64,000 bases of DNA from Methanobrevibacter cuticularis (lineage in GTDB: Archaea; Methanobacteriota; Methanobacteria; Methanobacteriales; Methanobacteriaceae): NCBI RefSeq assembly GCF_001639285.1, contig NZ_LWMW01000098.1, positions 1 through 64,000 on the forward strand. Reading direction: 5' to 3'. Positions 48,871 through 58,609 of the stretch are shown here, in pieces. The notes beneath the pieces are model-generated. The model was not told the DNA's origin. It did not search any database and was given only the letters and a program-made list of their open reading frames with translations. The position numbers were made by a program, and so were the translations under genes. Positions within the stretch are counted from its first letter, which is position 1; every line of letters begins with the position of its first letter.

Positions 48871-48970
48871 ACATCTATAATTGTAATTTTTAAGATTTTT
48901 CAAAAATAATCATGTATAAATGTTACTTTTTTAATATTTATGAAAATAACATCTATAGATGTAATTTTTA
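48871..48970 (+). promoter_or_regulatory. Direct repeat with 14-bp palindrome upstream of the ATPase gene
   Basis: ACATCTATA-x3-GTAATTTTTA occurs at 48871-48892 and 48949-48970. The second copy contains the perfect palindrome ACATCTATAGATGT, 30 bases before the start codon, a good place for a repressor site. The rest of 48637-48991 is AT-rich with no gene. Confidence 0.35.
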
Positions 48971-48991
48971 AAATAATTGTATTTGGTTTAA

Positions 48992-50188
48992 ATGATTAAA
49001 AGAGAATTATATTTGAAAAAAATCAGACATTTAATAGGTAAAGATGTTATAAAGGTTTTAACAGGGATTAGAAGATGTGGAAAATCTTCTATGCTACATC
49101 TAATTATTGATGAATTAATAGAAGAAGGAATTAATAAAGACAACATAATTTTAATTAATTTCGAATCTGCAAAATATATGGATATTGACTCCTCAACTAA
49201 ATTAAACAACTTAATTGAAAATTTAACCCATGATTTGAAAGGACCTCTATATCTCTTCTTTGATGAAGTACAAAATGTTAAAAATTGGGAAAAATCAATA
49301 AATAGCTATAGGATAGACTTAGATGCAGAAATATTTATAACTGGTTCTAATGCTAATTTACTTTCTGGAGAATTGGCCACTCTTATAGCAGGGAGATACG
49401 TTGAAATAAAAATTTACCCATTTTCTTTTAAAGAATCATTGAAACTAAAATTTAAGGATAGTGATGAGAAAAAATTCTTCATGGAATATTTAAAATATGG
49501 AGGTATGCCTTTAGTACTTCAACTAAATCGAAATGAAAAGATAGATTACTTAAGAGACTTATACAACTCCATTATTCTAAAAGATATTGTGTATAGAAAT
49601 AATATTCGAGAAGTGGATTTATTTGATAAATTAATTAAATTTTTAATGGATAATATTGGTTGCACATTTTCTGCAAAAAGTATTTCAAAATTTTTCAAAA
49701 ATGAAAATAGGATAGTTTCACGAGATACTATCTACAACTATTTAATCTATCTTCAAGAAGCCTGTTTAATACATAAGGTACAAAGAGAAGATTTGATTGG
49801 AAAAAAAATATTAAAAATCTATGAAAAATATTATTTTACTGATCATGGATTTAATGAGACAATAGCTGGAAAAAATATTAAAAATATAGGTCAAATACTT
49901 GAAAATATCGTTTATATGGAATTTTTAAGAAGAGGATATGAAATATATGTAGGAAAATTAAATAATGTTGAAATAGACTTTATATGTAAAAATCATGAAA
50001 AAACTTTTTATGTTCAAGTATCTTATTTACTTGCTAGTGAAAAAACTATTGAAAGAGAATTTAACTCTTTGTTGAAAATCAAAGATAACCATGAAAAAAT
50101 CCTCATAACTATGGATGAAGTAGATTTTTCACAAAAAGGAATAAAACATCTAAATATAATAGATTTTTTAAAATCCAATGATTTTTAA
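48992..50188 (+). CDS. AAA ATPase with DUF4143 domain
   Basis: A 398-residue protein of the widespread archaeal and bacterial ATPase plus DUF4143 family. Walker A is LTGIRRCGKSSMLHLI, Walker B is LYLFFDEVQNVKNWEK, and sensor 1 is EIFITGSNANLLSGELATL, followed by GRYVEIKIYPFSFKE. The C-terminal half is DUF4143, with a nuclease-like core in the last 100 residues (NVEIDFICKNHEKTFYVQVS), similar to the D-x-n-E/Q-x-K pattern of PD-(D/E)XK folds. The cellular role of the family is not settled. A palindrome just upstream may control it. Confidence 0.88.
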   Translation: MIKRELYLKKIRHLIGKDVIKVLTGIRRCGKSSMLHLIIDELIEEGINKDNIILINFESAKYMDIDSSTKLNNLIENLTHDLKGPLYLFFDEVQNVKNWEKSINSYRIDLDAEIFITGSNANLLSGELATLIAGRYVEIKIYPFSFKESLKLKFKDSDEKKFFMEYLKYGGMPLVLQLNRNEKIDYLRDLYNSIILKDIVYRNNIREVDLFDKLIKFLMDNIGCTFSAKSISKFFKNENRIVSRDTIYNYLIYLQEACLIHKVQREDLIGKKILKIYEKYYFTDHGFNETIAGKNIKNIGQILENIVYMEFLRRGYEIYVGKLNNVEIDFICKNHEKTFYVQVSYLLASEKTIEREFNSLLKIKDNHEKILITMDEVDFSQKGIKHLNIIDFLKSNDF

Positions 50189-50292
50189 GCTTTATTTTTA
50201 AAATATAGATTCTATAATTATTAATGGGTATTATCTAATTTTAATTGTTAATAAAACTCTAGCATCCTAATGTATAGTGAGAAACCATGCTG

Positions 50293-50529
50293 TCAAGTTA
50301 ATTTTTTTATTTTCCGTTGAGATGGTATTTTGTGTTTTTTGGCTTTTGTTGTTATTTTAAATTTTCTGTTAGGTTTTATTTGGATTAAATCTTTCTTTAT
50401 TTTCTTTTTTAATTGTTGGTATCGCGTTTTAAATTGAGATATTGTGTTAGAATTCACTATTATGTCGATGTGATTTTTGTAAGGAGTGTATTCATTAATA
50501 TATCTTATATAACTATACTTAATAATATT
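50293..50529 (-). pseudogene. Coding remnant in frame with and directly after the res gene stop
   Basis: After the res stop (TGA, 50530-50532) the same minus-strand frame stays open for about 78 codons: YINEYTPYKNHIDIIVNSNT, then QFKTRYQQLKKKIKKDL, to a stop at 50293. Such a length is unlikely by chance at this base composition. It is very Lys-rich and has no start. It may be the tail of a decayed transposase or of another gene fused at this point; I cannot name it. 50189-50292 holds nothing visible. Confidence 0.4.
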
Positions 50530-53442
50530 TCATAAATAATCATCTAAGTTACCCTTAACTTTAGATTCAGTTAATACAGAATAATCTAAAATTTCTTTAA
50601 TTGAAGCATTTTTATTTAACATTCCTCTAAATGTTGTCTCTCCTAAAAGAACATAATGCCATTTTGAATCCATTCTATTTTCTCCTTTGAGTTGATTAAT
50701 TTTTTCAATAAAATCAAGTGTAGCTATTCTTTTAGATTGAACATTAAATGAACTCATCATATGGTCTGACTTTGTTTCAACAATATATATATCATTTGAA
50801 ACTTTAATTATAAAGTCTGGGAAATACCTTGCAAGTAGTCCATCTTCCCTAATATAAGTTATTGTAGCAAATGTATGATAATATTCGTTTATTTTTACAA
50901 AAGAATCAACTCTTCCATCAAGATCAACATTTTCTATAAATAATTTTTCTAAACCTCCTTTATTTGAAGGGTAAGGCAATCTATTATAAATAGATTTAGA
51001 TATTTCTAATGAATAATTTTTTCTCATTCTTAATGTGTCAACTTGTGAAAAGAAAATTTTTTTGACTTCAGCCTCACGAACATTAACATTTGTTTGTAGC
51101 TGATAAATTTTTTTACTAATTTCTTTAATAATATGATTAGTAATAGAATTTGCAGACATTAAGAGAATTCTCCAATTTTCATTTTCTAATGGATTAAAAT
51201 TGGTGTTAAATAATTTATATCTGATATAATTATCAATTAAGCCCGCAATTTCAGCATTATTAATTTGCATTACTGGGAAAGATTTTTGACCTTGCTTAAA
51301 TGATTGGATTTGTGATGTTATTGAATTAATAATCTTAGAAATGAATTCATTATAACTTTCTGAGGAGAATAAATCTGCAGTGACATTATACTCTCCAAAC
51401 CTTGTTCTAACAATAATATCATGGGATTCAAATTTCTCTCCACCTTCTCCTTTAATTTTTTGAAGGCTAGATAACGGAATATCAAATGGCTCAAGATTAT
51501 CCAAAGATAATTCTTCTTTAGATAATATTTCTTCTCGTTCACGATTAATAATAGGCCAATAAAAATCAAAATTTCGATAGTTTTCTCTTAATCCTACTGT
51601 TATCATATCTCCTAAAGTATTTCCTGATTTTGGAGTATCAGTAACATCAATTACAATTCCTTCCTCTAAAAATTTATTATAAAAATCCATATATTTAGGA
51701 TGTTCAATAATACTTAATAAATCTAAGTAATTAGATGGCTCTTTTTTATCAATTAAAACCTTTTTTCTATCTTCTGCTTTAGTTTCAACATACTCTGGTT
51801 CTCTCCACATCAATCTTAAACCACGACCAATAGTTTGTTCTAATAATATTGTTGCATCAGATGATCTAAGTGGAACAATAACAGAAATATTGTTTACATC
51901 AAAACCTTCTCTAAGCATTAAAACTGAAACAATGACCTTTGGTTTTTCATAATTATCAATATTAAATAATCGTTGTTTAATTTCATTCCATTGTTTTTCT
52001 GTAACTTCACCTTTTCTATTTGAATGAATTTCCATCACATCATCGTCTGATAATCCCTCATTATATAAAAATTCACTAACAAAAGGAGCTACTTGTGTAT
52101 CTTCACACATTATTAACATTTTAGGATGTTTATTTTTATCTAATTTAGTAAATTCACTATCTAAAATTTGTAATTTTTTAAGCCCAGCTCTCAACATTAA
52201 TCTTTGACCTTCACTGAGACCAATTACTTTTCTTCCATCACGAATAGCTTTAAAATCTAAATCAATAGAATCAATTTCTTTTCTCTTATCAATAGCTATC
52301 ATTTTCACTAAACCATTAACAACAGCAGCTTTTAAATCAAAATCAACAATAATATGGGGGAAGTAATGTTTAATTTTATTTTTTCCAGAGGTATTACTAA
52401 AAGGAGTAGCTGAAAAATCAATTTGAATAAATCTATTTTTCTTATCTTTTGAAATAAAATTAAGACTTCTTTGCCATTCAACTTCAAATATTTCCTCTCC
52501 TTTTTTAACCTCATGAATATGATGAGCTTCATCATTGAAAACTACTAAATCAGTTAACTGAGCTAAATATTCAAGTTCATTTCCTTTTAAAAAATTATTA
52601 TCCAATGATTCTAAACTATTTCCTCCAGATGTACCTGGTGAAATAGGAAGAGCATTAGATAAAACTTCTGTTGGGTACTCTAAAGGATTATCAATAACAA
52701 CTTCTTCTTCAACACCTGCTAAAAGATGCCAATTAGTAATAGCTATTAACCCATCCCCTGTTACTTTTGAAGATATTTCTTCTTTTTTAACTACTGAATT
52801 TTGAATAAAAGTTAAAATTACATCTGTATAGTAGTTAGGAATAAATAATTCCTTAAATTTATAAAAATCAGAAGTTTCAAAGTCACGATTTCCTTGTTCG
52901 TCTTCTTTTCCAATAAAAGCATCCAACAGCCGATTATAAACAATTAATCCTGGAGCTACAATTAAAAAGTTTTTTGAAAATTTCCCAGATTTTTCTCCCC
53001 CATATTCAATGTTTAAACTTTCAAATCTTGCATTTAAATATTGCCAAATTAATATTGCATTTAATACCCAAGTTTTTCCAGTACCTGTAGCCATTTTAAC
53101 AGCATACATAGGATGCTGATATTTTTCTTTACTTAAATCATCAACATCCATCCTTTGAAGGATTTCTGGATTGGTATTAAGATATAATCCCAACACATTT
53201 TCAATACCAAGAACCTCATGGAGATAGATAATATTTAAAATAGCTTGTTTTTGTCCTTTATGAAAATTAAAATCCCGTAAATCAGAAAAACTTTCATCAA
53301 ACCAATACTTTAAAAGATCTTGAGTAATGGGAGAAACTTTGTCTAAAAATGATCCATCTTTTAATGATTTATTAACTTCACCACTTAAAAAATTAGCCAT
53401 ATCAAGAGGATTTGAACCTGTACCTTTCATTTCTTTAGCCAT
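50530..53442 (-). CDS. res: Type III restriction endonuclease subunit Res
   Basis: A 970-residue SF2 helicase-nuclease. Walker A is VKMATGTGKTWVLNAILIW, the DEAD-box-like motif is VVFNDEAHHIHE, motif III is DFSATPF and motif VI is LEQTIGRGLR. The C-terminal endonuclease has YFPDFIIKVSNDIYIVETKS, the PD-(D/E)XK site. It cuts DNA only in complex with Mod, after translocation between two unmethylated sites. The ribosome site AAGGAGATTAAATT precedes the ATG, and Mod ends 13 bases upstream, so expression is coupled. If Mod is off through its G tract, Res alone is not expected to restrict. Confidence 0.95.
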   Translation of the reverse strand: MAKEMKGTGSNPLDMANFLSGEVNKSLKDGSFLDKVSPITQDLLKYWFDESFSDLRDFNFHKGQKQAILNIIYLHEVLGIENVLGLYLNTNPEILQRMDVDDLSKEKYQHPMYAVKMATGTGKTWVLNAILIWQYLNARFESLNIEYGGEKSGKFSKNFLIVAPGLIVYNRLLDAFIGKEDEQGNRDFETSDFYKFKELFIPNYYTDVILTFIQNSVVKKEEISSKVTGDGLIAITNWHLLAGVEEEVVIDNPLEYPTEVLSNALPISPGTSGGNSLESLDNNFLKGNELEYLAQLTDLVVFNDEAHHIHEVKKGEEIFEVEWQRSLNFISKDKKNRFIQIDFSATPFSNTSGKNKIKHYFPHIIVDFDLKAAVVNGLVKMIAIDKRKEIDSIDLDFKAIRDGRKVIGLSEGQRLMLRAGLKKLQILDSEFTKLDKNKHPKMLIMCEDTQVAPFVSEFLYNEGLSDDDVMEIHSNRKGEVTEKQWNEIKQRLFNIDNYEKPKVIVSVLMLREGFDVNNISVIVPLRSSDATILLEQTIGRGLRLMWREPEYVETKAEDRKKVLIDKKEPSNYLDLLSIIEHPKYMDFYNKFLEEGIVIDVTDTPKSGNTLGDMITVGLRENYRNFDFYWPIINREREEILSKEELSLDNLEPFDIPLSSLQKIKGEGGEKFESHDIIVRTRFGEYNVTADLFSSESYNEFISKIINSITSQIQSFKQGQKSFPVMQINNAEIAGLIDNYIRYKLFNTNFNPLENENWRILLMSANSITNHIIKEISKKIYQLQTNVNVREAEVKKIFFSQVDTLRMRKNYSLEISKSIYNRLPYPSNKGGLEKLFIENVDLDGRVDSFVKINEYYHTFATITYIREDGLLARYFPDFIIKVSNDIYIVETKSDHMMSSFNVQSKRIATLDFIEKINQLKGENRMDSKWHYVLLGETTFRGMLNKNASIKEILDYSVLTESKVKGNLDDYL

Positions 53443-53455
53443 AATTTAATCTCCT

Positions 53456-55331
53456 TTATTTAAGTTCAACAGTAGTCGCACTTTCAAATCCAAATACATC
53501 AACAGCTTTAACACAAATTTTTCGTGAATGATTTAACTTAGGAACCGTTAAGACAGCTTTTTTTACAACATTATATGGATCTTTATCATTAGCAGTATTT
53601 TGCCTATAATCTTGCCACTTACTTCTAAATACTTCTCCATCATAATCAGGATCAACGCTCCAATATTCAATTAAAGATAATGGTTCATTTGCGATAACAT
53701 ACCTAAGTTTTTCCTTATTTTTGTCATCTAAAGGCATAGCATCAGGAGATAATAAAATATAATTATCTAATTCCACAATTAATTCTTCATTTTCACTATC
53801 ATAACCCATAGTCGAAGTATTTTTAATTTTAAGATATTGTAAAGATGAAAAACGAACTTTTCCAGATTCAATTAATTTTTTAGCACTAGATTTTGTTTTA
53901 AGTTGATCCAATAAATCAGGAGGAATAACAAGAACTTCTAAATTTCTATCATTCAATTGTTGGATATCTTGACCAATAGATTGAACAAAGTTCCATCCCA
54001 AAACAACTACTTTTTTCCATCCTCCTTTATAACTATTTCGAAGTTTTTGAGCTTTAACTAAAGTATTATACCCTGTCATTTTAGAAGGAGAATCTACATA
54101 AATAAGAGTTTTAGATTCTTTAATATAACCTAAATTTGTATGAATATTTTCACTTTCATTAAAAAGTCTTGCACCATAAAGATGCATTACAACTTGAGAT
54201 AAATCTCTAATTGTGCTAAATTCTGATTGCTCATATTGTTCTTTTTGATAATCTCCAATAGATTGGAATAAAAAAGGATTTGAATCTTGGTCAATAAGTC
54301 GTTTCCTTGTAATCATACATGCAGGTTTACCTAAATCACTCATAATCCATTTTCTACCTAATTTTTCAGCTACTGCTCCTGTTGTTCCAGAACCACAAAA
54401 GAAGTCAGCTACAACAGAATTTTCACTAGAAGAAGCTTTAATAACTCTTTCAAGAAGTGCTTTTGGTTTTTGCGTTCCATAACCTACACGCTCCTTTGCC
54501 ATAGCAATACCTGTAGGAATATAGATCCAATCCTCAGGAAATTTACCTTTCTTATTAAGTTCAATTACAATTTCTTCATCACTATTGTGAAATTTTTTTG
54601 TTTTGCCTTGCATAGACTGAGATGCTTCAGAATATTCTTGCCTTATTTCATCAGGATTAAAAATATAGTTATTACTTTTTTTATATAGCAATAAAATATC
54701 ATGTCTTCTAGCATAGACTTTTAATCCTGGACTTGTAGCACCACTATATACCCATACAACTTCATTAAGAAAATTTTCTTTTCCAAAAATATCATCTAAA
54801 ATTACTTTTAAATAATGTCCTACATGCCAATCAATATGGACATAAATGGAACCTTTCTCAGATAAGAATTCTCTCATTAAAATTAGTCTTGGAACCATCA
54901 TTTCTAAATAGCTTGCAGTTCCATCTTTCCAAGTGTCTTTGTATGCAAATTGTTCTATTACCGTTGGTTTTTGTTGGATATCTCCATTTTGAAGATTGAC
55001 TTTTGTTCTGTAATCTGCTTTTGAATCGAAAGGAGGGTCAATATATATTAAATCTATTTTTCCTCTCATAGAAGGACTATTTTCACTCTCTGTTAAAAGA
55101 GCTTGCATAGCTAACAAGTTATCTCCATAGATAAGTTTATTCATCCATGAATTTTCATCGATTTCTTTAACTTTCTCTTTAAAATATCCACTTTCATCTT
55201 TAGAAGGGAGTACATATTCATTTGTTTGTAAAATTAGATTATAATTACCCCCCCCCCCCCAAAATTTTATTTGCTTCCTTCTTTCCTCTTTTAAGAATTT
55301 TTGGTAACTCTTCAATCAATGATTTAGTCAT
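53456..55331 (-). CDS. mod: Type III DNA methyltransferase subunit Mod, phase-variable and apparently OFF in this sequence
   Basis: A beta-class N6-adenine methyltransferase. The catalytic motif IV is [14 protein letters not shown] and the SAM motif I is [20 protein letters not shown], with the target-recognition region between and after them. The natural N-terminus is in a different frame from the body. ATG 55331 reads [20 protein letters not shown] then NKIL, the conserved Mod start, with GGAG 11 bases before it. It then enters 13 G and, with that number, meets TAA immediately after four Gly codons. With 12 or 15 G it would join the body in frame at [21 protein letters not shown] at 55315 is in frame with the body at 13 G but gives an unfamilial N-terminus. 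Confidence 0.9.
55248..55260 (-). repeat. Poly-G(13) tract at codon 24-28 of mod
   Basis: Thirteen C on the plus strand are thirteen G in the mod coding strand. Counting from ATG 55331, the first G completes a Leu codon; 3k G gives an open frame (12 or 15), while 13 or 14 gives a stop within five codons. This is the arrangement of slipped-strand phase variation. Confidence 0.92.
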
Positions 55332-55432
55332 TATTCATTCTCCATTTTAAAAAATATATTATTATAATGCAATATTAAATCTTTAAAATATTTATAATTA
55401 AGGGATTGTAAAAAAAATTAGTGATTTTTAGA

Positions 55433-55463
<31 letters not shown>

Positions 55464-55677
55464 TTGTTCAATGATTATTAGAAAATCATTAAAAATAGTT
55501 TTATCATGAAATAAGAATGAGATATCAAAAAAATTACATTATTTTTGTTAGGGTAATTGTTAATCAAATAATGGCTGGAAAAAATATTTCCTAATTAAAA
55601 ATTGGATGGGAAATGATTCAAAGTTCGTTGAACAATGTTGAAAATTCAGGAAATACATTGAACAAATTTAAATATAT

Positions 55678-55967
55678 GAGAGTGTCTCATAAGTAAGATT
55701 TTTAAAAAATTTAATAAAAGTATTCCTCATTTAAAATCTTTAAATATTATATAACTACCTATATTATTTTATTTCTTAAAAATAATATTTAAAAAATCTA
55801 TAATTTAAACTTAAAATAATATAAATTCTTTAAAAATCAAACTAAATAAAACAATTAATTTATTATAGCTATTAATACATAATTTATCAACTATTTAATA
55901 TTTAAATGATTTTCATGGAAACTAATTTCATGAAAATTTCTAAAAAAGTGACTTATGAGACACTCCC
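55678..55967 (+). mobile_element. Miniature inverted-repeat element, copy C (about 290 bp)
   Basis: Ends GAGAGTGTCTCATAAGTAAG and GTGACTTATGAGACACTCCC are inverted repeats. Flanking TATAT on both sides is a possible target duplication. The length equals copy B and the ends match copies A and B. It carries no gene. The rest of 55464-56387 is AT-rich without a convincing gene. Confidence 0.82.
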
Positions 55968-56387
55968 TATATTAAATTTTTTTAAACAATGTTCACTTTA
56001 GTATACATATTTACTGAACAAAAATAATTATTCCCTAGCCAAAAAAATTATTGCATCATTTTTTCTTTGTTCTGATTTTTTGCATTCATAATAAAGCATT
56101 GATTAATTCTTCTAATTTTTTAATTCCTCTAATTTATTCTTTAAATAATGGGATTTCAGCTATTTTCTTGCTGTGAAAATTCTTGAAATTAATAGTCAAG
56201 CAATTACAAAATATTTAAAAAATATTTTTGAGCTGTTGAATTATAGTCAAGCACGAAATTTTTGGCAATAATTATATTTTTTATTTAGTTACTATGTCTT
56301 TATTTTCAATATAAAGAATAAAATAAACTGTTTGGGATTTATTAATATTGCCAAAAAATCGTTTTCGACTATAAAAGAAAATTCAAT

Positions 56388-56406
56388 TTGTTCCAAAATG
56401 GAACAA
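56388..56406. promoter_or_regulatory. Palindrome, second copy of candidate operator
   Basis: TTGTTCC, AAAAT and GGAACAA form a perfect seven-base inverted repeat. It shares about 24 bases with the palindrome at 47567. No complete toxin-antitoxin gene lies next to it; it may mark another lost module. Confidence 0.4.
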
Positions 56407-56582
56407 GTTCAAAAAGCAAGAATTTTTTTAAAATCAACAATTATTTATAAGAATAAACCAATAACTAAAATCAATACTAAACTTCATAGGTTTAACTTTT
56501 TCATAGGTTTAACCATAATTGTCATTTAAGGTAATATTTATTAGGTAAAACATAGCATGTTAATATATAGGAGAAATAGAAA

Positions 56583-57239
56583 ATGTCAATGAACGTTCCC
56601 AAATCAGAAGGCAAATGTATATTTTGTGGTAAAACTTTTACTAAAGCAGGAATCAATCGTCATTTAAAAACTCATTTAAAGCAAAAAGAGGCTGAAAATA
56701 TAAAAGGACAGTCATATCTCATAAAAATAGAATCTAATCCATACTATGGTTCTCTACCTTATTTTCTTTCATTATGGGTCGATGGTGAGGCAACTATGGA
56801 GGATATTGATAGCTTTCTTCGTGGTATTTGGCTTGAATGTTGTGGACATATGAGTGATTTTTCAAGTGGTCAAGTGTCAATGAGTGAAAAAGTGAAAGAA
56901 GTTTTTTATAAAGATTTGAAGTTGGGTTATGAATATGACTTTGGAAGCACCACTGAGCTTCAGTTAACTGTTTTAGGAGAATATTCTGTAAAAGCAGAAG
57001 ATGAAATAGTCTTGCTTTCACGTAATGACCCTCTTAAATGGAAATGCGATTCATGTAACGAAGAAATTGCTACTCAGATATGTACTGTTCATGATAGCAT
57101 GTTTTGTGATAAGTGTGGAAAAAAACATGAAAAGGAGTGTCCTGATTTTGAGGATTATGCATACATGCCAGTTGTTAATTCCCCTCGTATGGGTGTATGT
57201 GGTTATGAAGGAGGATCTATTGATATTGAAAGAGATTAG
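56583..57239 (+). CDS. Zinc-finger protein with plasmid pRiA4b ORF-3-like domain
   Basis: A 218-residue protein. An N-terminal C2H2-like finger, CIFCGKTFTKAGINRHLKTH, precedes a pRiA4b ORF-3-like domain (about 40-145) with WVDGEATMEDIDSFLRGIWL, ECCGHMSDF and YEYDFGSTTELQLTVL. A C-terminal ribbon follows with CDSCNEEIATQIC and FCDKCGKKHEKEC. The domain family is often found beside mobile elements and its role is unknown. GGAGAAATAGAAA precedes the ATG. It stands at the right end of the accessory island. Confidence 0.85.
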   Translation: MSMNVPKSEGKCIFCGKTFTKAGINRHLKTHLKQKEAENIKGQSYLIKIESNPYYGSLPYFLSLWVDGEATMEDIDSFLRGIWLECCGHMSDFSSGQVSMSEKVKEVFYKDLKLGYEYDFGSTTELQLTVLGEYSVKAEDEIVLLSRNDPLKWKCDSCNEEIATQICTVHDSMFCDKCGKKHEKECPDFEDYAYMPVVNSPRMGVCGYEGGSIDIERD

Positions 57240-57523
57240 GTCTTCTTTCTAAAGAAAATAGTATCTAGTATGTGGGAAATAATCACTTTTAAGAATTTTT
57301 ATTTTAGTGTGCTGTTTTAATTTTATTTTATTAATAAGAATATGGTGCTTAAATGTTTATTTGATGTTATTTTCATTGAATTTAATTTTAATTTTAAGAT
57401 GATCTAGCTATTTTGAGGGCTTAAAATTTCAAATTCTTAAAATCTATTGTTTTTAGGAGATTATTTTAAAATTGTTTAAATGTTACTTAAATATTGTAAA
57501 TTGATTTTTTCAATGAAACTAGC

Positions 57524-58276
57524 TTATCTATATTCATGTTTAAAGTTAGGATCATATAATTTAGAAGCTTTAAAATTACCTGGATTTAAAACATCACCTA
57601 CTACTATCATAGCTGTTTTTGTTATGTTTTCTTCTTTGACTTTATTAGCTATATCCTTTAAAGTCCCTCTAATAATTAATTGATCTTCCCAAGAAGCTTT
57701 TTTTACAACAGCTACTGGAGTATTTTCAGAATATTCTTCTTTTAAATCATCTACAACTTCATTTATCATTCCGATTCCTAAGAATATGCACATAGTTGCA
57801 TTATGGGAAGCTAAACTAGTTAAACTTTCTTTTTTAGGTTTTGGAGTTCTTCCTTCTGGTCTTGTAATAATGACAGTTTGTGAAATTTCTGGAAGGGTTA
57901 ATTCTGATTCAAGTGCAGCAGCTGTTGCAAATACAGAACTAACACCGGGAATTATTTCATATTCAACATTTCTAATTTTTAATTCTCTAATCTGCTCACC
58001 AATAGCTCCATAGATTGAAGGATCTCCAGTGTGAACTCTAGCTATTATCTTGTTTGCATCTATTCCTTCTTCTATAATAGCTATTATTTCATTTAAATCA
58101 AGAATTGCGCTATTGTAAACTTTAGCTTCTCTTTTTCTGTGATTAAACACTTCTGGGTTAACAAGTGATCCTGCATATATAATAATATCTGCCTTTTCGA
58201 TTGCCTTATATCCCCTTATTGTTAATAATTCTGGGTCACCAGGACCTGCACCAATGAAAATGACTTTTCCTTTCAT
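57524..58276 (-). CDS. cbiF: Cobalt-precorrin-4 C11-methyltransferase
   Basis: A 250-residue SAM-dependent uroporphyrin/precorrin methyltransferase. The N-terminus VIFIGAGPGDPELLTIRG and the signatures IYAGSLVNPEV, ARVHTGDPSIYGAIGEQI and EIIPGVSSVFATAAAL place it in the CbiF/CobM branch, which methylates C-11 in the corrin ring. Corrinoids are essential for the methyl transfer step of methanogenesis. The length is normal and all main motifs are present. It starts with ATG next to a minisatellite that separates it from the DUF166 gene upstream on the same strand. Confidence 0.94.
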   Translation of the reverse strand: MKGKVIFIGAGPGDPELLTIRGYKAIEKADIIIYAGSLVNPEVFNHRKREAKVYNSAILDLNEIIAIIEEGIDANKIIARVHTGDPSIYGAIGEQIRELKIRNVEYEIIPGVSSVFATAAALESELTLPEISQTVIITRPEGRTPKPKKESLTSLASHNATMCIFLGIGMINEVVDDLKEEYSENTPVAVVKKASWEDQLIIRGTLKDIANKVKEENITKTAMIVVGDVLNPGNFKASKLYDPNFKHEYR

Positions 58277-58358
58277 TATATCACTAATTTTAATAATTTT
58301 TTTAATTTACTTGTAGCTATTTTTAAAAATCAGCATACTTCTAATATTGAGATAATAT

Positions 58359-58532
58359 AAGTTATTATTTTGTAATTTTATTAATATTTTTCCTAATGGG
58401 GGTGATTTTAAGTTATTGTTTTGTAATTTTATTAATATTTTTCCTAATGGGGGTGATTTTAAGTTATTGTTTTGTAATTTTATTAATATTTTTCCTAATG
58501 GAGGTGATTTTAAGTTATTATTTTGTAATTTT
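58359..58532. repeat. Minisatellite, 51 bp x 3.4
   Basis: Units start at 58359, 58410, 58461 and (partial) 58512, with AAGTTATTGTTTTGTAATTT and CCTAATGGGGGTGATTTT. The GGGGGTGATT part reads like a ribosome site on the plus strand, but no start follows. The array is upstream of cbiF and fills about half of 58277-58609. Confidence 0.93.
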
Positions 58533-58609
58533 TAATTAATTAGTTTATATTTTATTTCATTTATTATTTTTTAATTATGCAATGTTTTTTAATTATTTTA
58601 TCATATATC

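Noticed and set aside
53456-55315. Full-length mod reading from the TTG at 55315
   Set aside because: It is open only because 13 G bring that frame together. Its N-terminus does not look like the family, and it has no ribosome site, whereas the ATG at 55331 gives the conserved start with GGAG upstream.
56332-56529. Plus-strand 65-codon frame around the second palindrome
   Set aside because: It starts at TTG without a ribosome site, its composition is not convincing, and the palindrome inside it suggests regulatory rather than coding DNA.
58395-58511. Repeated GGGGGTGATTTT as ribosome sites of small genes
   Set aside because: No start codon follows in any unit. The motif is just part of the 51-bp minisatellite.
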